Of a stretch of 64,000 bases of DNA, positions 1 through 10,834 are shown in pieces (positions within the stretch are counted from its first letter, which is position 1; the number at the start of each line of letters is the position of its first letter). Origin of the DNA: Telopea speciosissima (Eukaryota > Streptophyta > Magnoliopsida > Proteales > Proteaceae); contig NC_057922.1 of assembly GCF_018873765.1 (NCBI RefSeq), positions 16,195,563 through 16,259,562 on the forward strand. The letters are read 5' to 3'. Position numbers and translations under genes: made by a program. The notes under the pieces were generated by a model. It had not been told where the DNA came from. It saw nothing but the letters and a program-made list of their open reading frames with translations, and ran no database searches.

Positions 1-99
1 GTTGTTCCATTGTTATCATCCTTACACTACTGGGTTTGTTAGCTAAGCTGTAGGGGACAAATAATTGAGACCATAACTACTTCTTTCTATGCCTTGCAG

Positions 100-1308
100 A
101 AAAATTTCCCCAACCATCTTACTGGATGTTCCAGAAGACACTCAAATCATGAATGAGGAGATTTTTGGGCCCTTACTTCCCATTGTCACGGTTAGTACCT
201 TGTAAAAGGCTTAAGCTACTTCTGTTATCTTTTTGGTTTGCTGCTGTCCATATATGTTAAGCATATGATATTGATAATTATTTTTTTCTCTTTCTTTTCC
301 TTCCATTTTGAGAAAAGGTTGACAAGGTGGAAGATAGCTATGAAGTTATTAACTCAAGATCAAAGCCTCTTGCTGCATATCTCTTCACTAATGATAAGAA
401 GCTTCAGGAGGAGTTTGTGAGAACGATTTCTGCAGGAGGGATGCTCATCAATGACACGATTCTGCATGTGAGTATAGTGCATATGAAAATACATCAAGCA
501 CTAATACTTCTATATAATAAATGGAAAGTTCGAAGTCTGCTGGTCTCATAGCTAATGCCAGATGGTAATGTATCAACTTATTCACTGGTTCTGCTGGTCT
601 CATATCTAATGCCAGATGGTAATGTATCAACTTATTCACTGGAATTCTTTTCCAAGCAAAGAATTGCCTTACCTCATCTATGTTCTCCTCTTCCAGCTGA
701 AGATATTTTCTTTGTCTAAGTTAATGGCTGGGTTCTATCTGTCAAAGATAACTTCCTTGTGCCCATAAGGATTTGGAAAATCTAGGTGTAATACAAGGTT
801 TCAAACATACAGAACTGAATTGGGTGAAATGGCCAATCCCAATCCTGATTTCAACTGATACTGAAAAAAGGTATTTGACTAAGTCCAACTCAGTCTGAAC
901 AAAGTCTTCACTGATTCTGGCTGATCCTGGCTGATTCGAATTGGAATTGGTTCGGAATTGATGGAGACCAGTTTGATGCCTGATTCTGAGTTTTAAATCC
1001 TTGGTGTTGTGTATGGATACTCCTAATACATTTTGAGTAGTACTAGGCATCTTATAATTATTTTGAATCTGATGATGCAGCTTGCAAATCCCTCTTTACC
1101 TTTTGGAGGAGTTGGTGAGAGTGGTATTGGTTCTTACCATGGTAAATTTTCATTTGAAGCATTTAGCCACAAGAAGGCAGTTATGTACCGAGGTTTTAGT
1201 GGGGATGCATCAGCAAGATACCCACCATACACCCCTAGAAAACAGAAATTGGTGAGGGCCCTTCTTGAGGGTAACATATTTGGCATAATTCTTGCTTTGG
1301 TCGGATGA
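100..1308 (+). CDS. ALDH3: Aldehyde dehydrogenase family 3, last three coding exons (5' part outside window)
   Basis: Three exons at 100-190, 318-467 and 1081-1308 are bounded by AG/GT sites and stay in frame, giving the last ~155 residues of an NAD(P)-dependent aldehyde dehydrogenase that oxidises aldehydes to acids. Exon 1 reads ISPTILLDVPEDT...EEIFGPLLPIVT, the EEIFGP motif of the superfamily. Exon 2 has SKPLAAYLFTND and SAGGMLINDT. Exon 3 has LPFGGVGESGIGSYHGKFSF, typical of family 3, and ends ...GNIFGIILALVG before TGA. The catalytic Cys and Glu lie upstream, outside the window. The short hydrophobic C-terminus resembles membrane-associated plant family-3 members; which member (F, H or I) cannot be told. 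The intron between exons 2 and 3 contains a tandem duplication and a MITE. A decayed copy of exon 3 lies at 34 kb. Confidence 0.9.
536..642. repeat. 54-bp tandem duplication in ALDH3 intron
   Basis: Two adjacent copies (536-588 and 590-642) begin TCTGCTGGTCTCATA and end TTCACTGG. They differ by one base inside the copy, so the duplication is recent. Confidence 0.85.
794..1003. mobile_element. MITE-like element in the last ALDH3 intron
   Basis: The ends are inverted: left CAAGGTTTCAAA, right (reverse complement) CAAGGATTTAAAACTC. The flanking 8-mers GTGTAATA and GTGTTGTG agree at 6 of 8 positions and may be an eroded target duplication. No coding capacity. Best read as a small hAT-like MITE. 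Confidence 0.45.
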
Positions 1309-1716
1309 CCGAGGATTTGAATCAACATCAATGTTATTCTTAAGAAGCTTTTGCCTAATTGTAGTATGAGATTTTTTTTTTTTCCCCTTTTCGTGTAGCA
1401 GTATGAATTTATTCAAATGTAAATAAAAGCGATCCTTAATGTTGTGCAATATATTTGATGATATTGGTTTGTTCTTCATAGATGTTCATGCCCCTTGGGG
1501 TTTGTTAAGTAGCTTTGTTGTATTATAGTCTTAATATCCATTGGCTGTGAGCAAGATCAATATTTCAAAACCTGGAGAGGATGAGATGATTGGATCTGTT
1601 TGCCCTGGGAAAGGGTATGGGTTAGGACATGCCATGGGCTGGGTCAAGAATCCTTACCAGTCAACCCTTTCAGCCTATTGTTCATGAAATATCATCATTG
1701 ACTAAGACCTCATTGT
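1309..1716 (+). other. ALDH3 3' UTR and downstream flank
   Basis: Contains an AATAAA at 1422-1427. The whole segment is repeated with few changes at 34305-34675, which marks it as part of a duplicated block. No other gene is seen. Confidence 0.6.
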
Positions 1717-2530
1717 GACAGAGTCATCCCTTAATACGTTCCACGAAACAGATGTAACCTGTTATAAAACGAATCCTAAAACAATGCAAACAAGAATGGA
1801 AATCGCAAACAATCACACAAATGAACACAAGGATTTATGTGGTTCGGCAAGATTGCCTACGTCCACAGTGAGATGAGATTTGTTTCACTATCAATGGAGA
1901 ATAAGGTTACAACCACTCATCCTCACACCTCTCTTAGATTGTCTTACAGAGAAAGAATCCTTGCTAGCTATGTATTAATAGTGAAACCCTATAGAGAAAG
2001 ATTGCCTACGACCTCTTAACAGCCCTTCAAAATCAATCCACAAACCAAACAACGGAATACAAGACATCATACCCCCAACAGTAATCCACTTCAAAACATA
2101 GTCAATATCAAACAAAATATGAAACAAACCCCATGGAAATTTGTTATCTACCGGCTTTGTCAAAAGCTACATCACGTCACTAGAATCAGTCCTCTCCTCT
2201 ATGGAATTAATCCCCAATGACATTGCTCCTTGGATCGTACTCTTCTATGAATGACAAAAGGTGGGGATGTGCTCTTCAAGGCACAATACAAGTTCTTTTA
2301 AACTTGTCTTCAAGCTCTTATGGGTTTGGAAAGGGTTGAAACTCTTCAACACTTCAAAAGGAAAAAACTCTAATTTCAATGTCAATATTGTTCTCTCATT
2401 ACAAAGTTATAAGAAAATAAAACCATAATTAAAGCCCTAAAAATCTCAACCGTCCATCTAATTAAGTTCCTATGGTCGAGATAAAAAGTAATAATATATT
2501 TTGTGATGGGTCAGCCTAAGCACATTGATC
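1717..2530. repeat. Repeat shared with 41857-42960 (LTR-like text plus RNase H debris)
   Basis: Starts CTTAATACGTTCCACG and includes the phrase ACAAGGATTTATGTGGTTC, followed by AGATTGCCTACGTCC; similar text occurs in plant LTR retroelements. The same sequence is found in the same order at 41857-42345, and its right part again at 42690-42960 and 43200-43480. Element ends could not be fixed. Confidence 0.55.
1975..2240 (-). pseudogene. RNase H-like (RVT_3 type) retroelement fragment
   Basis: The minus strand carries a broken version of a reading that is cleaner at 42125-42322 (LGIKSIEVRIDSNEV, then FPWGLFHILFDIDYVLKW). The D-S motif after a beta strand and the W...I..DI pattern fit the RNase H-like domain found in plant retroelements. 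Frame is interrupted here. Confidence 0.4.
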
Positions 2531-3060
2531 AAAATAAAACTTTTGAAATCATTAAAATCTTAGAACGAAGCCCAATTACAATTAAAAATTAATCATAAAT
2601 AATAAAATACGACTACAGTGCTGCATCAAAATTATACTTTAGTAGTAAAATTGAATGAAGAAAAAGTGACTGGAAAAGAGTTTTGAAGTCCTTACTAACA
2701 ATGAACACAAATTTCATGTAATCAGACAATTATTACCCTTCAAACTTATATCTGAAAGACTGAAACACACACATACACATGCACACACAATTGAGAATAG
2801 TCCACAAATAAAATACCATTTACCAAATAAAATAAAATAAAATAAAATAAAAAACCACACAAATTGTAGAATACAAAAAAATAAGGTAGTTGTGATAAAA
2901 ATATGCAAACTCGTCATGATTTGACTTTTTAAGACAAACAAACCACATTCTTCACCATATACCACACACAAAGGAAGAAAAATGCTACATGGGTTTAAAT
3001 TACACAAAATTCTCACCTTAAGATTCAATAGTTGTCCCAATGTTATTTTGTGGAATTGTT
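2531..3060. other. 3' region of receptor kinase 1
   Basis: AT-rich, with an (AAAAT)n run near 2824-2850. It matches 43560-44040 downstream of receptor kinase 3, so it belongs to the duplicated block. It probably holds the 3' UTR; no gene is seen. Confidence 0.5.
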
Positions 3061-6000
3061 TTAAGAAATTTTGCAAATTGGTAGCTCTTGAGACACTTGT
3101 TGCATGGTTGGCCGAGATTGTGGATTTTCATGCAAACAAGAAAATGCCAACTTCATAAGCGAAACCAATTTCTCAACAAACTGATTTGTGGGAGGTGAGA
3201 TCCGCTGGTCAACTATATCCTTCAGCCACATGTTTTGCTCAATTGAAGATAATGATGGCAAAGTAGAGATACATTCTCTAGGATGCTTTCCCATTATCAC
3301 TTCCATTGTTACTATGCCAAAACTATAAACATCACATTTTTCAGTCACCCTCATTGTGTAAGCAAGCTCTGCAGATTAAATAAAACAAATGAAATTAATA
3401 AAAATAATTAAGAATAAAGGTTTCTCATAACTACAATGTGGTCAATGCAGGGTTACATTGTAGTCTATGTTATGCCATATGGAGCAATAATTTATTCATT
3501 CGACGGATAATAATGAATTCTCTAAGTTTCTCCCATGTAAATTTTGCAATTAATTTAAGCTATACGGTTCACCATGACCATCATGTTCCTTTTTTTTGGT
3601 TGCGATTGAGACTATAATGGGGAATTTTTCTCCTCTCAGGTTCCCTGCCCGGTCAGGTGCGCAGGTTCCTCTCATAGGAGGGGCTGAAATGACGACCTCA
3701 CCCCCTGCCCAAACACATTGCCTAGGTGGGGTGAGGTCGTCATTTACACCCTCCTATGAGAGGAACCTGCGCACTTGACCGGGCAGGGAACCTGAGAGGA
3801 GAACAATAGGGGCAGGTCCTTTGTGGGCCAACTTCAGCAAACTGATACGATCACCATAAAGAACGATCATGTCCTTGCTTCAACCAACAACGACAAGTCG
3901 CAACAAGAAGAAAGAATAATGGTAAAGGTTGTAGTAGTAATGAAAACAATACTAGTCAATGAAACTTATTATCTTTTGAAATGAGTCGACTTGATACTTG
4001 GACACATTATTATGATAACCCTATTATTTCTTAAAAAGTTAAAAAATAATGAGAGAGAGAGAAGAGAGAGAGAGAACCTGGTGCAAAGTATCCATATGTT
4101 CCTGCAAGAGCTGTCCAATGGGATGAATCGGGTTTTAGAAGTCTACTAATGCCGAAGTCCGATACATGAGGCTCAAAGTTTGAATCCAACAAAATGTTTT
4201 TGCTCGATATGTCTCGATGAATTATTGGGGGTGAGCAGTCATGGTGCAAGTAAGCTAGAGCCTCGGCTACACCTTTAACAATATTAAACCTTCTAATCCA
4301 ATCCAGTTCTACTGCTTCTACTTCTATGCTTAGGATCTTAGCCAAGTTTCCTCTCTCCACATATTCATATACCAAAAACGAGTGCCGCATGTGGGAACAA
4401 AAACCGTACATTTTCACGATGTTTCGATGTCGCACTTCTGTCATCATTTGAATTTCGTTTCTGAAAGTTTCTGGATCAGAAATCTCGTCGTCATCATCCG
4501 AAGAAGATGTGAACTTCTTAACAGCTACTAGTTGACCTGATGACAACTCTGCTTTATAAACACTTCCATGTCTTCCCATGCCAATGCAATATTTTGGGTC
4601 GAATTGCTCAGTTGCTTCAATGATTTCTTGGTATGCTATCCTCCCATCATAATTCCATATTGTAAACAGTTCTTCTCTACGACGTTGTTGGTTTGAAATT
4701 GGATTCTCCTCTTCTATGCATCTCTTCCTCCGGCGGCAAAAATACAAAAAAGTCCCAAGAAATGCAAATAGAAGAAACAACAGTATTGCTAAGAGAGATA
4801 TGATCATAATAAGGATGACTTTGTGGCTCTCTTTTGGGGATAGCTTAGAAATGCAAGGTCGTAAACCTGTGGCATTGCCACACAAACCTTTATTGTGAAT
4901 GAAAGCTTCCATTGGAGCATTTTGGAAGGCTCGATTATCAGGTAGTGGACCCTCTAACTCATTGTAGGATACATCAACGGTTATCAAGCTGAGCATTGTA
5001 GCGACAGTAGATGGAAAGGAGCCGAACAACTTATTATGAGAGAGATTCAAATTTGTTAACTTGTCCAACCTTCCAAACTGTGGAGGGATCTCTCCTGTGA
5101 ACAAGTTACAACTAAGGTCCAGTAGCATCTGTAGGGAAACTAAATTACCAATTTCATCTGGAATGCTTCTGCTGAATCTATTCTTGCCCAAATTCAAGTA
5201 AATAAGATTTGTGCATTTCCCTAGTTGATTTGGAACAGACCCCCATAGGTTGTTCATTGAGAGGTCAAGTTGCTGAAGTTTGGAGAGCAATCCCACCTCC
5301 TTAGGTACGGTTCCAGAGAGTTGGTTGTCGTTCAACTTTAGTGTCACCAAAGAGCTAAGCCTCCCCATTTCTATTGGAATCTGTCCAACCAGGAGATTCG
5401 AAGAAAGCTCGAGTCCTTGCAATTGAGTTGAGTCTCCAAGCTCAGGTGGTATTTGACCAGAAATCTTGTTTCCTGAGATTTTTAGGCCTAATAATTTTAG
5501 GCACTTTGCCCAATTTTGTGAAATCTCACCAGACAATTGATTGTAGCTTAGATCGATGTAAGTTAAATTCGGGTAAACACCGAATACTTCTGATATGTTT
5601 CCCGTCAGATGGTTGTTTTGAAGCCGGACCATTGTTAGACTGGTGCAGTTTATCATGTTTTTGGGAATCGGGCCTATGAAATGGTTACTATCTGCAGAAA
5701 TTGATGTGAGTGACACACTATTGCATATGTGTTGTGGTAAATACCCGGTAAAATGATTGTCTCCAAGATGCAAGGATTGTAATTTTGTAAAATTGTTGAT
5801 CCCCTTGGGTACTTGACCAGACAATTGGTTGTAATGAAGACCAATATAAACTAGATTGGTCAAATTTACAAAAGAAGCAGGAAGCGTGCCAGTGAGATTA
5901 TTAAGACTCAAACCAAGAGAAGTAAGAGATCTCAAGTTTCCAATTTCTGGAGGGATAGAGCCTGTAAGACGGTTATAGTACAATTTTAGCTCATGAAGAT

Positions 6001-8650
6001 GGGCTAGGTTTCCAATTTCCATTGGAATGGAACCAGAGAGTGAATTGTTATATAGGTGTAAGAAGTTTAGCTTGCTCAAATTTCCAAAAGAAGCAGGTAT
6101 TGAACCAGTGAGACTATTTCCCCACAAACTAAGATAATTAAGAGATCTCAAGTTTCCAATTTCCATTGGAATGGAACCAGAGAGTGAATTGTTATACATG
6201 TGTAAGAAGTTTAGCTTGCTCAAATTTCCAAAAGAAGCAGGTATTGAACCACTAAGACAATTGAACGCCAAACTAAGATAAGTAAGAGATCTCAAGTTTC
6301 CAATTTCTGGAGGGATAGAGCCTGTAAGACGATTTCCCCACAATTTTAGATCATGAAGATAGGTCAGGTTTCCAATTTCCATTGGAATGGAACCAGAGAG
6401 TGAATTGTTATACAGGTGTAAGAAGATTAGTTTGCTCAAATTTCCAAAAGAAGCATGTATTGAACCAGTGAGACTATTTTCCCCCAAACTAAGATAATTA
6501 AGAGATCTCAAGTTTCCAATTTCTGGAGAGATAGAGCCTGTAAGACTGTTTCCCCACAATTTTAGCTCATGAAGATTGGTTAGGTTTCCAATTTCCTTTG
6601 GCATGGAACCAGAGAGTGAATTTGAACCAAGGTATATGAAGTTTAGCTTGCTCAAATTTCCAAAAGAAGAAGGTATTGAACTAGTGAGACTATTGGACCC
6701 CAAATTTAGTAGAATAAGAGATCTCAAGTTTCCAATTTCTGGAGGGATTGCACCTGTCAAAAAATTATACTCCAACTCTAGCTCATGAAGATTGATCAGG
6801 TTTCCAATCTCCATTGGAATGGAACCAGAGAGTGAATTGTTATACAGTTGTAAGAAGTTTAGCTTGCTCAAATTTCCAAAAGAAGCAGGTATTGAACCAC
6901 TGAGACAATTGAACGCCAAACTAAGATAAGTAAGAGATTTCAAGTTTCCAATTTCTGGAGGGATAGAGCCTGTAAGACGATTTCCCCACAATTTTAGCTC
7001 ATGAAGATAGGTCAGATTTCCAATTTCCATTGGAATGGAACCAGAGAGTGAATTGTTATACAGGTGTAAGAAGTTTAGTTTGCTCAAATTTCCAAAAGAA
7101 GCAGGTATTGAACCAGTGAGACTATTTTCCCCCAAACTAAGATAATTAAGAGATCTCAAGTTTCCAATTTCTGGAGAGATAGAGCCTGTAAGACTGTTTC
7201 CCCACAATTTTAGCTCATGAAGATTGGTTAGGTTTCCAATTTCCTTTGGCATGGAACCAGAGAGTGAATTTGAACCAAGGTATATGAAGTTTAGCTTGCT
7301 CAAATTTCCAAAAGAAGAAGGTATTGAACCAGTGAGACTATTGGACCCCAAATGTAGTAGAATAAGAGATCTCAAGTTTCCAATTTCTGGAGGGATTGCA
7401 CCTGTCAAAAAATTATACTCCAACTCTAGCTCATGAAGATTGATCAGGTTTCCAATCTCCATTGGAATGGAACCAGAGAGTGAATTGTTATACAGTTGTA
7501 AGAAGTTTAGCTTGCTCAAATTTCCAAAAGAAGCAGGTATTGAACCACTGAGACAATTGAACGCCAAACTAAGATAAGTAAGAGATTTCAAGTTTCCAAT
7601 TTCTGGAGGGATAGAGCCTGTAAGACGGTTTCCCCACAATTTTAGCTCATGAAGATTGGTCAGGTTTCCAATTTCAATTGGAATGGAACCAGAGAGGGAA
7701 TTTGAACCAAGATATATGAAGTTTAGCTTGCTCAAATTTCCAAAAGAAGAAGGTATTGAAGCAGTGAGACTATTGAGCCCCAAATGTAGTAGAATAAGAG
7801 ATCTCAAGTTTCCAATTTCCATTGGAATGGAACCAGAGAGAGAATTGACAGAGAGGTCTATGATGTTTAACTTGCTCAAATTTCCAACGGTGTTAGGAAT
7901 CGAACCATTTAGGAAGTAATTGGCAGAGACATTAAGCACAGTGAGGCTGCTAAGGTTCCCAAATATTCCACGGGGAATAGGACCAGAAAGTTGATTTTCA
8001 CCGAGATGTAGAATTTTCAGATTCTTCAAAGCACCTAAAGCTACAAGGATTGAGCCGGTGAGATTGTTATCGTGCAAATCAAGCTCAGTAAGAGTCATCA
8101 TCAATAGGGAAATCTGTGATGGGATGTTCCCAGAGAAGCGATTGATGCAGAGATGGAGGTGGGTGAGTTTGGAAAGGTTGGCAATGGTGGGTGGGATGGG
8201 TCCAAAAAGTGAATTGTCATGGAGATCAAGACGGAGTAGGGCAGGGAAGGATGAGAAGTTAAAGTGATGGAGCGTACCTTGCAAATCCATGCTGGGTAGG
8301 TTTATTATGGTGATGACTCCAGCTGCTGCCTCATTGCAAGTAATTCCCTCCCACTTGCATGGGTTGGTGCTACTGCTGCTGCTTCCATTTGCTGCCATCA
8401 TTTGTAGTGTCCATGAAGGAAGTAGTGGACGAGAATTGTTATAACGAAGATGAATAAGGCTGGACTTCCATTGAAGGAGAGCCTCCATTGCTCCTCGTTG
8501 ATGATCAAAACCATAATTATTAATGGAAGTGGAATCAACTACTCTGAATGAAGAAGAAGAAGGAGCAGCAATGGAAGTGGCCAAAAGGAAGACCAATAAG
8601 AGGAGGAGACAGAAGAAGGATGATGATGATGATGGTACCTTAATAATCAT
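3061..8650 (-). CDS. MIK2-like LRR receptor kinase 1, two exons, LRR-expanded
   Basis: Exon 1 is 8650-4078 and exon 2 is 3368-3061; the 709-bp intron splits the Glu codon of the APE motif. The spliced product is about 1626 aa, against roughly 1000-1250 for the family. Order: signal peptide (~1-30, [17 protein letters not shown]), LRRNT_2 cap with [12 protein letters not shown] (~55-115), about 45 LRRs of 24 residues (~140-1220), a TM helix (~1274-1300), then a basic RRRKRC stop-transfer. The kinase (~1345-1620) keeps [37 protein letters not shown] and SRPTM, so it looks catalytically competent. The family acts at the plasma membrane as peptide or immune receptors (MIK2 perceives SCOOP peptides in Arabidopsis); the ligand here is unknown. 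The 1539-aa open frame that runs past the donor is intron read-through. Confidence 0.88.
3628..3803. repeat. Foldback MITE in intron of receptor kinase 1
   Basis: Near-perfect inverted repeat. The left arm begins TTCTCCTCTCAGG and the right arm ends CCTGAGAGGAGAA, with matching inner blocks (GGTTCCTCTCATAGGAGG; ACGACCTCACCCC). The same hairpin lies in the intron of pseudogene 3 (44626-44800) but not in kinase 2, so it entered before the 1/3 duplication. A transcript would fold into a ~80-bp-stem hairpin. Confidence 0.85.
6160..7712. repeat. 648-bp tandem repeat (nine LRRs per unit) inside receptor kinase 1
   Basis: Sequence from about 6160 recurs at +648 for about 900 bases (for example the block at 6602 against 7250), giving roughly 2.4 units. 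Copies differ by scattered single bases. 648 bp is exactly 27 x 24, that is nine 24-residue LRRs, so the frame is preserved. Confidence 0.9.
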
Positions 8651-8930
8651 GGTTTCGTCTTGCTAAGTACAATAGTAGTAGACAAAACTGATTTGTGGGT
8701 TATTGGGGGAGTTGGGGAGTTGGGGGTTGGGTGGGTTGCAACCTTAGCTGCTGCTGGGATCCCTAATTTATAACCGCTGTATGTGATCCATTTGAAACGC
8801 GCTTTCCAAACGTAAACCACGGTTTTAAGGACCCCCCCCCCCTCCCCCCGCCCTGACTCTTGAGTCTTGACGACCTGACTGAGACCATCAATTGGATTCA
8901 CACCCTGTTCCAAATTGACTCAATTTGGTT
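8651..8930 (-). promoter_or_regulatory. Promoter region of receptor kinase 1
   Basis: A TATA-like TTATAAATTA lies at about 8764-8774 on the minus strand, about 115 bp before the ATG. The corresponding place before kinase 2 (about 30441-30450) reads TTATAAGTTA with the same surrounding text, so the block is conserved between paralogues. A C run at 8831-8841 adds low complexity. Confidence 0.5.
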
Positions 8931-10010
8931 TTTCTTTTCTTTTGTTTTCTTTTCTTTTGATCACTCTTAACTTAATAATGGGTGCAGGATTTCATTGTGG
9001 AAAATCGGATTTGTTTTGATTTTCCTTTCTATTATTTTCAATGACTTTTAGCATTCTTGCATGCTCTGGTTTTATTGGAGTGGGAACCACAACGGACTTG
9101 ACTGACTGAGTTTTCCTCCTTCCTTTTAACGACTTTATTATTATTATTTACTTTCAATAATTGACTTAAAAAGTTTTTCTTTTCCGGTTACTAATCCAAC
9201 GACCTTCCATTTTCTGCTCTATATGAATTACAGCCATGTGTTATCCCTCACACCCATCGCCACCTGGGAAAAAAAACAAAAAATGAAAATCTTTGCTAGT
9301 GTTGATGGATCACTTGACTGTTGAGACGACGTTATTAGCTATTAGGCATTATTTGGTAAAATATCAAATAAGAAGAATAAAATTAAGATACTTCGTCATT
9401 AGAGTATGTAGGGGTGCAATTGTTTAGGGCTGGGCCCGTTTTTTAAAACAACATCCCAACCCTAGGTCCCTTCAATTAAGACCCAGCCCAGCCTGGTGTC
9501 TGACTGAGATATCACAACCTAGATCCAGTCCTATCGGGCTCAACCCAATCCATGATTGGGCTAAAAAATCTTGAATCAGACATTCAAGTTTTTCGACATT
9601 CCTTCCCAACAGTTTTCTTGAACTCACGTTCGAGATTTGTTTTGAGGACAGCAAGAGAAAAATTCATTCCACCTAGATGGATTTCAAAATTTGAATGGTG
9701 AATCTTTCATCCGCATGGTAATTGCATGATATTTACATATTACATTAGAGGCAGTTAGGCAAGTTTTTGTATTAAGAGGTCTGATCTTCATAGATTCTGC
9801 TATGCTCGGTTGCAGTTCAATCCATATATCGTAATCTATTAATGGTTCGATCCTTAGCCCTTGATAAATTGAGAACATGATTGTAGCAACTACTCAAAAC
9901 ATAAATCACTAGTACAAATTAAAATGAACAACACATGAATTGGAAAGAGTTGTATGGCCCTTATAGATATTGAACATAAATTTCATGTGATAAAATTAGA
10001 GGAAATGTTA
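8931..10010. repeat. Flank of kinase 1, duplicated at 31050-32510
   Basis: No gene. From about 9213 the sequence aligns with 31053 onward. The site around 9430-9440 is the empty counterpart of the MITE inserted at 31291. It contains a GGGCTGGGCCCG-rich stretch like the ends of local hAT-type MITEs. Confidence 0.6.
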
Positions 10011-10111
10011 TCTGCACTAGGCGCATGGGGGTGGGTGAAATGACCACCCCGCCCCCCTGAATGGTCAAAATGACTGGCCCGCCCCACCCCATGTGTCTGG
10101 ATGCAACCTGC

Positions 10112-10151
<40 letters not shown>

Positions 10152-10155
10152 TTTT
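10010..10155. repeat. GC-rich MITE-like segment plus (AT)n
   Basis: GCGCATGGGGGTGGG faces CCCACCCCATGTGTCTGG in an imperfect foldback, followed by an AT dinucleotide run at about 10117-10147. A related copy is at 32515-32640 and similar text is at 54910-55040. Confidence 0.5.
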
Positions 10156-10278
10156 CTGTTCAAACTTATGGATCCTATATAGGTTGCCTTTGGTTGCATA
10201 AATCTGTAGATGCATGTGTCGATAATGGACATAATTTCATAAAGTGACTTCCTGTCGAATCGTATTCCTAATAGATTA

Positions 10279-10475
10279 ACTATTTGGTTACCCTGATTCT
10301 GTGAATTGAATCTTCCTGAAAAACTGTTTGGTTACTCTGAGTTTGTCAGTTGGATTCATCCAGAATTACTCTGAATAACTATTTGGTTACCCTGAGTCTG
10401 TCAGTTGGATTCATCCAGAATCACTTTGAATAACTGTTTAGTTTTCATGTATCTATTAGTTGGCTTCACTACTAT
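10279..10475. repeat. 55-bp minisatellite
   Basis: Units starting ACTRTTTGGTTACYCTGAG begin at 10279, 10323, 10378 and 10433; the last three are exactly 55 bp apart. The paralogous array is at 32777-32960. Confidence 0.8.
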
Positions 10476-10662
10476 TTAAAATTGGTTCACTACCATTAAA
10501 CTTGTTTTTGTCTCCATTTTTTTTTGCCTTTCCCCCCGCCCTCTTCCATGTATGAGAGTATATATAATTTAATTACATAGACAAGAAGTGTTTTCATTTC
10601 AATCCAAAATAAATAATAGAACCAAATGTTTACAATTAATATATATATATATATATATACTC

Positions 10663-10674
10663 TGGTATCAGAGC
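10663..10674 (+). other. Primer-binding site complementary to initiator tRNA-Met
   Basis: TGGTATCAGAGC is the standard minus-strand primer site of plant pararetroviruses (also of many Copia elements). It lies two bases after the (TA)n tract, so the integration junction coincides with viral coordinate one. Confidence 0.85.
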
Positions 10675-10834
10675 CATAGCCTGAAATAATAGGCTCGTTT
10701 ATTGTGCTCTTCACCTACTTTAAGTGGTTTCTCATTTTTTTTTACGAAGAAAAGGTTGGGTAAACTAGCACTGGACCGCTTCGAAGGGGCAGACGGCGTG
10801 TAAGACCCGGTGATCGGCGGTGTACCACTAGTTA

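Noticed and set aside
4031-4077. C-terminus of the 1539-aa open frame of kinase 1 ([15 protein letters not shown])
   Set aside because: Intron sequence read past the conserved donor; exon 2 supplies ELAYTM...SRPTM.
4716-8267. Plus-strand frames of 60-101 codons opposite the LRR exon of kinase 1
   Set aside because: They mirror the LRR repeats (same protein text every 648 bp) and have no own promoter, splice or family evidence.
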